Source: Xiphophorus maculatus (lineage: Eukaryota; Chordata; Actinopteri; Cyprinodontiformes; Poeciliidae). Taken from it: a stretch of 64,000 bases of DNA. The first letter of the stretch is position 1, and each line of letters opens with the position of its first letter. The DNA is taken from the NCBI RefSeq assembly GCF_002775205.1, contig NC_036456.1, positions 23,511,968-23,575,967 on the forward strand, written 5' to 3'. Position numbers and translations under genes: made by a program. The notes under the pieces were generated by a model. The model was not told the origin of the DNA. It searched no databases and worked only from the letters and a program-made list of their open reading frames with translations. Below, one piece after another: positions 38,308-47,077 of the stretch.

Positions 38308-39210
38308 AGTTACTGAGTTAAATCAGTTATATGCAGCCCATAGCAGCAGTAGTTCTAAAGGCCAGTTCTCAGTCCTGATCTGTTTGAACTGAGGATAGAT
38401 AGAACTACAGTGATGCGTATTCGTAGTCCAAATCAGCAGCCAATAGCCTCTTGAGTTCCGTTGCTATGGCAAATAATGGTCTCAGCAGGTGTGAGCTCTG
38501 AGCTGTGAGCTCTCAAACACACAAGTGTGTTTGAGCAAACACACTTTACTGAAAAAAAGCATTGGAAACAAATCCTTCTTGTTCGGGAACCGTAATACAT
38601 ATTCGAAAAGCGTTTCGAGCGTATGACAGTTCAATGTGTCTTCTGCGATAGTCCCGAGATTCATATCTGTACCTCACTCAGAGCATTTACAGCGATGAGA
38701 GAAAGAAATGTTGTGCCCATATCTGATCCGAGAGCGGCTGTCACTGTAATTTCAGCAAAAATGAGAAAGTTTGGGTCGCTTAGAGGCAAATTGTGGACAA
38801 ACCGTAACTGGTATCGACGAGCCGTCTTCACTTTCGAAGAGATCACAGACGTATCTACAAAATGAAATTTGAATGGCATTTCTAGGTGAATTTGTGACGA
38901 CACAGCAAATCCTCAAAAATAGGGTATTTCTAGGATTTTTCCCATTGAGTTATAATGGGGTTTTTTTCGTAGTTTTTTGCGAATTATGTCGCCACGTTAA
39001 GCCCAAATCCCACCACAAGTAATAGCTCCAATGGCGTGAATTTTCTGCACGTTTTGATACTTCATTTGTAGGTGTGCACCCAGCGGTACGAGCCGCATTA
39101 ACGGTTACGGAAGAAAAATAAAGTTCTATAATAATAATATTAAAGAGACGCTTCTCTCCGACAATAGTAATAGGTTCCTGCCATTGCTTTGCATGGCAGG
39201 CCCCAATAAT
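38308..39210. repeat. Array linker 11, terminal, ends in hairpin
   Basis: Complete linker up to the hairpin (about 39179-39202) followed by AATAATAATAAAG. No CpG block follows, so the array ends at the 3' end of the unit. Confidence 0.85.
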
Positions 39211-39286
39211 AATAAAGAAACTTTTCTTGGGAGAATAGCAATAGGTTCCTGCCATTGCTTTGCATGGCAGGCCCCAATAATAAAGA
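39211..39286. repeat. Second copy of the terminal hairpin module
   Basis: Repeats the last ~70 bases of the linker (AATAGCAATAGGTTCCTGCC, hairpin, GGCAGGCCCC, AATAATAAAG), then unique sequence. It is slightly diverged from the preceding copy. Confidence 0.8.
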
Positions 39287-39339
39287 TGACCAAGGATTAA
39301 ATCTTTTTGTAAAATCTTTCATTTCACATTTTACTCTTA

Positions 39340-40200
39340 CACTGTTATCCTTTGCTGTATTTTCTACAGCTAAATACCACAAAATGCCCAGTAAAACTAC
39401 CATAAGACGTCTTTACAAGTAGTTACTGTAATTTGCATTGCATTATGGGTAAAGTACATAGTATTACAGTAACTTACTGTATGTTTTGAATTTGCAGTAA
39501 TTTACTGTTTACACATTACAGTAGTGGTACTGTACTTATAATATACAGTAAGAATTATATTTGATTCCCAACGGTCATCATACACTGTTAGCCTTTGCTG
39601 TATTTTTTACAGTTAAATACCACAAAATGCCCAGTAAAACTACCATAAATAGGGTGACCATATTTTCAGTTGGGAAAACCAGGACACGTTGTAGCGAGGG
39701 GGGGGTGGGGGGTCTGAAAGCGGGGAAACTCTTTTGTAAATAGTAGGTAAACATACATTTGCGCTTTCGTATGTTGTTGGCTACTGACAGCCACGCTATC
39801 TATCTTCTGATTAAGAACAGGGCTGCCCGCACTGACGCGGCTCAGGGATTACGTCACACGCAGCGCCGTGCGCAGTGCCCTAGTGCCTGTAAATATAATG
39901 GTCCAATGAAGGTAATTTAAAAAACAGGACATTTCCTCACTTTCTAAAAAAACCCCGGGACGCCCGGGACAGGACGTGAAATACGGACATGTCCCGGGAA
40001 ATACGGACGTTTGGTCACCCTATAAGACATCTTTACAAGTAGTTACTGTAGTTTGCATTGCATTATGGGTATAGTACATAGTATTACAGTAACTTACTGT
40101 ATGTTTTGAATTTGCAGTAATTTACTGTTTACACATTACAGTAGTGGTACTGTACTTATAATATACAGTAAGAATTATATTTGATTTCCAACGGTCATCA
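39340..40200. repeat. Tandemly duplicated left end of the CACTA-like element
   Basis: The ~243 bases from 39340 to 39582 recur from 39583 to about 40200 (apart from an inserted MITE). Both copies begin CACTGTTA and run to CCAACGGTCATCATA. Similarity is very high, so the duplication is recent. Confidence 0.8.
39651..40021. mobile_element. Short TIR element (~371 bp) inside the second left-end copy
   Basis: Begins AGGGTGACCA and ends TGGTCACCCT. The uninterrupted first copy of the host repeat (CCATAAGAC) gives the empty site, so the insertion is certain. The duplication is short (two to four bases) and ambiguous, so the superfamily is not assigned. It contains GTCCCGGGAAATACGGAC. Confidence 0.75.
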
Positions 40201-40369
40201 TAGCTGCTTCATCGTGGTTCCCTGTTTCTGTATTTTTACTCCTTTAGTGGTTAACATATTTTTAAGGCAGAAAGAGAGAATGTACTTTTGTTTTTTTCAC
40301 ATCCTAGCTAACATTAACATGCAGTTTATCTAGCTACGTCATCAAGCGTGGCTTCCAACTGTTTTCTGA

Positions 40370-41145
40370 TGACGTTTGTTTTAAACTCCGAAGCTTTTCT
40401 CTCCAAGTGCAAGTGCAGCTCTGTCTCCGTGCTGTGGGCTCACACTGCTTCAGCTCCTCAAGACAGGTAAGAAAACACTTCTTAGAAAACTGTTTGAAGC
40501 CAAAGCCTAGTCTGGAAATGTACATTTTAGATGGAGTTAACGTAGCTTATAGCATCATGCTATAACTTAGCATTATAGCATGAGCTGGTTTGTGCTGGTT
40601 AGCCTGGTAACATAACGTTACCTTTACTAACTCTGGTGTTTTATATAACTGGCATATTGCAACCTTATAAGTTACGTGTCTGTAAATGAGGTGAAAGATA
40701 GGAAAATATGATGGTTATTTTTTGAGCTGGTTCGGAATTAACATTAGCTAAGGTGCTAATTTTACCGTTGAAGGTTTTAGCTTGACTTTTGCCGCTTAAT
40801 CTTCTTCGGGCGGCTTTGGGTTGAGATGAGCTCAGTGCTGAGTGTCTGTTAGCATTGTTGCTACATCCTTTGTCGAACAATATAACCTTAACTCATAATT
40901 GATCCCCTTCTCTTTTTTTTTTACATCTAATGACTGTTCATTTGTTTAAACTATGATCTTGCAAATGTTAAAAGTGCAGATTAGCTACGTAGGTCAGGAT
41001 GAATTTCTAACTTTGTTCTTTTTTTCTTTTCTTCAGATGACCTTTTTTTTTAACTCCTAAGCTTTTTCCCTCCAAGTGGCTGTGCAGTTCTGTCCTGCTG
41101 ACTGCTAACATAGCTTCATCTCTTCAAAAGACAAGACAACAGGTA
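40370..41145 (+). repeat. Duplicated 5' non-coding exon-like segment in the cargo
   Basis: About 40370-40570 and 41037-41225 are related (CTCCAAGTG, CTTCAKCTC, CAGGTAAR, TAGTCTGGAAATGTA). Each copy has a donor-like CAG/GTAAG or CAG/GTAAA, so they may be alternative first exons of the cargo gene or simply a tandem duplication of about 670 bp. Confidence 0.5.
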
Positions 41146-41341
41146 AAAAGCTCTTCAAACATATTTGAAGCCACAAAATAGTCTGGAAATGTAGAGGAGC
41201 AGCTAACCTAATCTATAACTTTGAGCTTGCTACAGCTGGTTAGCCTGCTAAAGTACCATTACATCTCCAACATAGTGTATGAGAGTCTGTAAATGAGGAC
41301 AAAGGTGAAAAACATTAAAGTGGTTTCTGTTATTTTTTGAG

Positions 41342-43260
41342 TTGGTTCAGTCACAGTGGCAGGTGGACAAAAAAGTTAATTTCCAACCCTGGTTACATAT
41401 AAGGATTGTTCACATGTTTAAACCATGCTCCTGCAAATTTAAAGTTAAGTCAGTACTAACAGGTGCAATTATGTACAGGTGTAAATTCTGCAGCATTTGT
41501 ACTTCAGAATTTACAGAATTTTGTAGTCATGTGAAGAAACATCAACACACAGCTAATTATCGGTTTGCATGTGGAATAGAGCAATGTCCTGCTTCCTTCA
41601 GAACATTTTCTGCATTCAGGTCCCACATGCACAGGAGTCACCGCCATTGCAGACGTCAGACTGAACACTTGTGGAATGTAATGCTTTAAAAAATGCATTT
41701 AGCCCCACAAACTGTCATTCACATCCGCTGTTTCAGAGTGGTAGCAGGATGTAGGGGTAAAATCTAGTCTAGTCTCCGGGATGAGGTTCTCAAAAACCTG
41801 TTGTAATCTGGGTGAACTGGCCCTTTAAATATAAATTACTACCAGTAATTCATATTTAAGAGAGTTTTCCTTTTATGTTTTAAAGGTATCTTCCACCAAG
41901 ATGTCTGTTGAAATGGAAATGACCTTACCCACTACACCAAGGGTAATCATGCTTGGTAAGAGGAATATTTTCTATCACTATAATTTTTTCGTAGCAATGT
42001 ATGTAATTGTTACGGTAGTCTGTACTTTTACTCACTAGCGTTAGCCTGACAAGGGTTTGTCTATTTTAGGAAATAGCTTGATGTCTGCAACCCGGTGGAT
42101 GGTCAGTATGGAGGAGAAGGTATTTTTCCAGCCTGAGCAACTACATGACTTTGCCAGCGTCCTTGCTGTCTTTTTTGGGTCATATTATGTCTTCAATCTG
42201 GAGTATCAGGAGTCAGCATCCACCACGCTGGAGATGATACAATGGCAAGTACTCTACACCAAGCCATTTATGAATTAAATTTAATGACAGTTTGACTGAT
42301 GATGAAGAACCATAGCTGATTGCTGTATTGTACGTCTTCATTAAAAAATACAATTAATATATTTTATTTCTGTTAAAAGATTCTTTGTGAGGATCAATCC
42401 AGATGTTGGTACCAAATGCACAGCCAAAGTCGGTACAAGCCGCAAGACGGGAAGTCTTGTCAAGAGGAAAGTAGTCAGTGTCAACTCCCAGATCACCACC
42501 TTCTTCCAACAACTTGCTGAATTTGAATGGAGGACTTCCAACTAGGTAAGTATTTTACCAAATGTAAATGTTTATTATTTTGTTGTCTTTTCCTCCTATC
42601 TTGCATGCTCTGACTTTACTTTAGCCTTTTTAATATGATTTTAATGATTATTTATAAATGGCATGTGATTCCTACACAATAGCCCTTTAGAGTAGCCTGC
42701 ATCTTTTCTGTGTCTGTGGTAAAAAGTGGATGTCGCTGCATCTCTTAATAAATCACAGAAATGTATAAGTGTGTAGTCGTTTAAGTGTGGTGTATTTTTA
42801 TACTATGCAGTTTTCAGTTTATTAGGCACACCTTTGCAGTAATCCGTCAGCACCAACAAAATGACTAAAAAGATTGTTGTACTTCATCGTCCCCTTGGGG
42901 ACATTTGTAGTACGCAATCTTTTGAATTACTGAAGACTGACTGACTGCTTTTGCCATAAACAATCCAAAAACCTGAAGTGAAGCCAGTCCTGCTCATTCT
43001 TTATGCAGCTTCTATTATCACTTCAGTCCAATTGATTTTTTTTAAAACAAATTATCAACTTAATGCTGCTTTATGACAAAGATTTTATGCATTTGAACAT
43101 TGTCACTTCAGCTTAATTTGTCAACTTCCTGTCGATTTGAAAATGTAGATAACTTCCTGACCATCTCACGGCCTCCCACATTGTCTGTCTTATTCTTTAC
43201 AGTTCAGCTTCCACAAGATGGATCCCACTGATTTTGTTTGACGAATGGAATAAAAGTTCT
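41342..43260 (+). pseudogene. Cargo gene remnant: C2H2 fingers plus SAMD3-like C-terminal exons
   Basis: An open segment at 41342-41689 has finger-like spacing (CSIC...HVKKHQH and CGIEQCPASF...HMHRSHRH). Then AG/GT-bounded exons follow: 41886-41955 (MSVEMEMTLPTTPRVIMLG), 42070 to about 42243 (MSATRWMVSMEEKV, SYYVFNLEY) and 42380-42545 (FFVRINPDVGTK, ending FEWRTSN and TAG). A possible 3' UTR exon begins at 43203 with AATAAA near 43248. These parts resemble, from memory, the N-terminal finger and C-terminus of multi-copy fish proteins annotated as SAMD3-like. The middle (SAM-domain) part is missing, and the donor near 42243 reads GCAAGT, where joining to the next exon gives TGA. It is probably non-functional; the function of the family is unknown to me. 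Confidence 0.5.
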
Positions 43261-43639
43261 TCTGATGTAGGAAATGTGTTCTATGGTTTTGTTGTTTTAT
43301 AGCACATTATATTGTATTGTGACATTGTTTTTTATGACATTGCGAATATGTAAATGGATTTTATTTCTACAAATCTGCTGAAAATAAATACCTGTTATTC
43401 ACAGTACTTGGACTAAAATTTCTTTTATGAAATTTTTCGGTTTATGGTAAAATATTCTTATCTTAAAGAAATGTAAACTTTAATTTACAGTAAAACTCTG
43501 ACATTATGTTGTGAAACAAGTTTACAGTAGACCAGCTTTACTATAAAATACAATTACTGTATTATACTAGAAACTACATTTACAGTAATGCAGTTATAAC
43601 TGTAAAGCACACTCACAGTAAAAATTAACTGTGAAATAT

Positions 43640-43970
43640 CATAACAGTAAAGGTACTGTAGAATGGTAATTACAGTAACTTACTGGCAACACTGTTGCCA
43701 GTAAGAGTACTGTTGCCTTACTGGCAACACTGTTGCCAGTAAGAGTACTGTAGAATGGTAATTACAGTAACTTACTGGCAACAGTGTTGCCAGTAAGACT
43801 ACTGTAGAATGGTAATTACAGTAACTTACTGGCAACACTGTTGCCAGTAAGAGTACTGTAGAATGGTAATTACAGTAACTTACTGGCAACACTGTTGCCA
43901 GTAAGGGTACTGTAGAATGGTAATTACAGTAACTTGCTGGCAACAGTGTTGCCAGTAAGTTACTGTAAAA
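43640..43970. repeat. 54-bp minisatellite built on a 25-bp palindrome
   Basis: About five units with starts 54 bases apart (43743, 43797 and so on). Each has GTAGAATGGTAATTACAG and TTACTGGCAACA, one central C or G, then the complementary arm. The central base alternates, so some units contain ACACTGT and others ACAGTGT. Confidence 0.85.
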
Positions 43971-43993
43971 TTACAATAAAAGGTCTAACAGTG

Positions 43994-45415
43994 TATTTCT
44001 CTGTATTTATTTTTGGGGAAACAGATGACCTTTGCCATCTCTGTTAAGCCAACCCTTCCTCCACAGTTTTGTAAAGGTTTACAGCTTTTCTGTCAGAAGA
44101 GTCGTTTGGTGTCAGAGGCTCAGTAGTTCAGTCATTTATTGCAGAAACATGTTTGTAATTCAGACACGTATAGAGACGGTCAACAGCAGACACGGTCCTC
44201 ATTCAAGCAAAAATGCAATCTGTAAATATTAACCAGCAAACACACACACTTCACATGAGAAGGTAAACAATGTCTGGACATAAATACAGGTAGAAACAGG
44301 GAGTGTTTATCCAGGTCCGTAGAGTTTGCTTTGCCTTCCTGCAGCCGTTTCTTTACGCATACTGCAGCACCGAGACGCAGAGATCAGCAGTCGGACAAAA
44401 ACATCCTGTATAAAAACAAATCCTCCTCCAGCATGGATACAATTTTACACACGTTTTTTCAAACCCATGTCACATTATTAAACAAAAGCCACATTTTTAA
44501 CAAAGTTAAAAACAGTTTATGACCAGTTTTCATTTTACCAGAAAGTTTCATGTATTAAGCAGCATTAAAACCACCCTGTACATAAGTAAAATATAATTAA
44601 TTGATGTCTTAAGATAATACTAAAATTTCTCTCCTTGTGAAATTAACACAGATTCAGGTCATACACAGACTTTACAAACAGGAAGCAGTGATATACATAT
44701 ATAAGGCTGCATTTAATCATTTCAGCAACAGAAATCTTTGACCTGTTTCAAGTAAACTCAGTACATACAATTTGTCCACTTGGTGGCATCAAAACTCAAC
44801 AAAAACATCAAAAACCAACCAACAATCCTGTGAGAATGAATACAAATTAGGTTTAAAAAAAACCCAATAATTTTCTTTTTGAGATTTTGTTTTGCCCTCT
44901 GGAGGATTCAGTAGTTCTGAAAAAAATCAAAGAATGACCCAGACATGTATTCTAAAGGCAGGACACTGGTTTCTTTCAGCTGTAATGTTTTCTGTATTTT
45001 CCCTGCTTAATTAAATTTAAACAACAGTCAGAATCTACTCCTTCAAATTTTACTCTCTTACTGATGAGGTAGAATCTCCAGGATGAGAATAATGACACGA
45101 TCTCCTTATTTTGACGTAGAAAGGTTACTTCCAATAAATTGAGCTCAGAGCTTTAATTCAGGGACTTTAGAGTATGTCAACAATTAAAAAGCAGCAGAAA
45201 GGCGAGTTGAATAAAACCAAAACTTTCTGTTCACTTGAACTACCTACCTGTCTGGACTTGAAAGAACATACTTTCTTGTTCCCTCCTCATGTTTAATAAG
45301 GCAGTGGGTGTAACCATAAACATTCGCTGCAGAGACATGTTGTGTTGATCAGACTTTAAGCCAACTTTACTAGTGAACAGTTGAAATTCAAACATCCCAG
45401 GAACTGAGAGGGAAA
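43994..45415. other. Intergenic; 5' flank of finTRIM B
   Basis: No gene seen. The stretch about 44705-44850 matches 56365-56510 downstream of finTRIM D (shared TTTCAGCAACAGAAATCTT and CCACTTGGTGGCA), so it belongs to the duplicated TRIM flanks. Bases just before the start share CTGAGAGGNAAAATGG with the other copies. Confidence 0.5.
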
Positions 45416-47077
45416 ATGGCTGAGAGAGGAGATCATCTGAACAAAGAAAAATTCTCCTGTTGCATCTGTTTGGATCTACTGACGGATCCGGTAACTATTC
45501 CCTGTGGACACAGCTACTGTATGAACTGTATTAAACACCACTGGGATGAAGAAGATCAGAGGAGAATCCACAGCTGCCCTCAGTGCAGGAAAGAGTTCAT
45601 ACCGAGACCTAACCTGGAGAAAAACATCATGCTATCAGAGTTGGTGGAGGAACTGAAGAAGACTGGACTCCAATCTCCTCCAGATGATCACTGCTATGCT
45701 GGACCTGATGATGTTTCCTGCGATGTCTGTACTGGGAGGAAGAGGAAAGCTGTCAGGTCCTGTTTATCATGTCCAGCTTCCTACTGTAGAGATCACCTCC
45801 AACCTCATTATGATGTTCCTGGATTAAAGAAACACAAGCTGGTGGATCCCTCCAAGAACCTCCAGCAGAGGATCTGCTCCCGTCATGATGAGGTGATGAA
45901 GATCTTCTGTCGTACTGATCAGCAGTGTATCTGTTATCTCTGCACTATGGATGAACATAAAGGACATGAAACAGTCCCAGCTGCAGCAGTAAGAGCTGAG
46001 AAGCAGAAGGAGCTCCAGGAGAGTCGACAACAAATCCAGCAGAGAATCCAGGACCAAGAGAAAGATGTGAAGCTGCTTCAACAGGAGGTAATAATCATCA
46101 ATGTCTCTGCTGATAAAGCAGTGGAGGACAGTGAGAAGATCTTCACTGAGCTGATCCGTCTCCTCCAGGAAAGAAGCTCTGATGTGAAGCAGCAGATCAG
46201 ATCCCAGCAGGAAACTGAAGTGAGTCGAGTCAAAGATGTTCAGGAGAAGCTGCAGCAGGAGATCACTGAGCTGAAGAGGAAAGACGCTGAGCTGGAGCAG
46301 CTCTCACACACAGAGGATCACAACCAGTTTCTCCTCAACTACCCCTCACTGCCAGCACTCAGTGAGTCTACACACTCATCCAGCATCAACATCTGTCCTC
46401 TAAGACACTTTGAGGACGTGGCAGCAGCTGTGTCAGAGCTCAGAGATAAACTACAGGATGTCCTGAGAGACACATGGAGAAACGTTGAACTGGCAATCAC
46501 TGAAGCTCTTTCAGAACCAGAACCAAAGACCAGAGCTGGATTTTTAAAATATTCACAGGAAATGACTCTGAATCCAAACACAGCAAACAGATTTCTGTTA
46601 TTGTCAGAGGGGAACAGAAAGGTAGAATCAAATCATGAACTACAACCTTATTCTATTAATCCAGACAGATTCAGTGATTTTTTTTCTCAGATCTTGAGTA
46701 CAGAGAGTCTGACTGGACGTTGTTACTGGGAGGCGGAGCTGAGAGGCAGAGGAGTTGCTGTAGCCGTTTCAAACAGGAACATCAGCAGAACCGAAGCATT
46801 TGGTTCCAATGACAAATCTTGGTCATTATATTGTGACTTAGACGGTTACATATTTCACCACAATCACATTTTAACTCCAGTATCAGGTCCAGTTTCCTCC
46901 AGAATAGGAGTGTACCTGGATCACAGAGCAGGTATTCTGTGTTTCTACAGCATCTCTGAAACCATGACTCTCCTCCACAGAGTCCAGACCAGATTCACTC
47001 AGCCTCTACATGCTGGAGTTGGGATTTACTATTATGGATCCTCTGCTGAGTTCATTAACCTGGATAGTCAGCAGTGA
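45416..47077 (+). CDS. finTRIM/TRIM25-like E3 ubiquitin ligase B
   Basis: Single exon, 553 residues, with the conserved leader CTGAGAGGGAAAATGG at the start. RING C15, C18, C30, H32, C35, C38, C54, C57; B-box1-like 93-127; B-box2 154-184; coiled coil about 188-300; PRY (MTLNPNTA) about 390; SPRY (RCYWEAE, RIGVYLDHRAG) to the end. All zinc ligands are present. The PRY-SPRY loop is short and has no acidic tract. Relative to the ends of A, D and E (AARTAGTCAGCA), B lacks one base in the last codons, so the ancestral stop is out of frame and the protein runs four residues further (DSQQ, TGA). The effect is probably slight. It is the first gene on the right side of the array and transposon. Confidence 0.93.
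   Translation: MAERGDHLNKEKFSCCICLDLLTDPVTIPCGHSYCMNCIKHHWDEEDQRRIHSCPQCRKEFIPRPNLEKNIMLSELVEELKKTGLQSPPDDHCYAGPDDVSCDVCTGRKRKAVRSCLSCPASYCRDHLQPHYDVPGLKKHKLVDPSKNLQQRICSRHDEVMKIFCRTDQQCICYLCTMDEHKGHETVPAAAVRAEKQKELQESRQQIQQRIQDQEKDVKLLQQEVIIINVSADKAVEDSEKIFTELIRLLQERSSDVKQQIRSQQETEVSRVKDVQEKLQQEITELKRKDAELEQLSHTEDHNQFLLNYPSLPALSESTHSSSINICPLRHFEDVAAAVSELRDKLQDVLRDTWRNVELAITEALSEPEPKTRAGFLKYSQEMTLNPNTANRFLLLSEGNRKVESNHELQPYSINPDRFSDFFSQILSTESLTGRCYWEAELRGRGVAVAVSNRNISRTEAFGSNDKSWSLYCDLDGYIFHHNHILTPVSGPVSSRIGVYLDHRAGILCFYSISETMTLLHRVQTRFTQPLHAGVGIYYYGSSAEFINLDSQQ

Larger units (their letters stand above)
13306..39286. repeat. 26-kb higher-order tandem array (129-bp units plus ~1-kb linker)
   Basis: Eleven head-to-tail units, each with a CpG-rich start block, a run of 129-bp repeats (some 126 or 128-130 bp), and a linker. 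Linker start-to-start distances in the uninterrupted stretches are 2239, 2454, 2060, 1921, 2298, 2503, 2810 and 2234 bases. The 129-bp unit carries CAAGGCTTTTATTTTGAAAT, CCATGTGTAACAGTG and TTGGATGAAAAAGTC. The first and last units of each block are diverged and consistent from block to block, whereas inner ones are homogenised, as expected for unequal exchange. The array starts exactly at the unit start (ACTAG at 13306) and ends with the linker's 3' hairpin. It is interrupted once (about 24918-26310). No protein family is recognisable in it. Confidence 0.9.
39340..43993 (+). mobile_element. CACTA (EnSpm)-like DNA transposon, ~4.65 kb, with gene cargo
   Basis: The left end CACTGTTATCCTTTGCTGTA and the complement of the right end CACTGTTAGACCTTTTATTG form imperfect inverted termini of the CACTG type. 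Both end regions are crowded with ACAGTAA/TTACTGT words, as expected for subterminal transposase-binding repeats. Flanks are TTA on the left and TAT on the right, so at most a TA duplication can be claimed. No transposase was found. Between the ends lie remains of a spliced gene. The superfamily assignment rests on the termini only. Confidence 0.55.

Noticed and set aside
43680-43943. 87-codon minus-strand frame with SYCNYHSTV repeats
   Set aside because: Product of the 54-bp minisatellite (18 codons per unit); no independent coding evidence.
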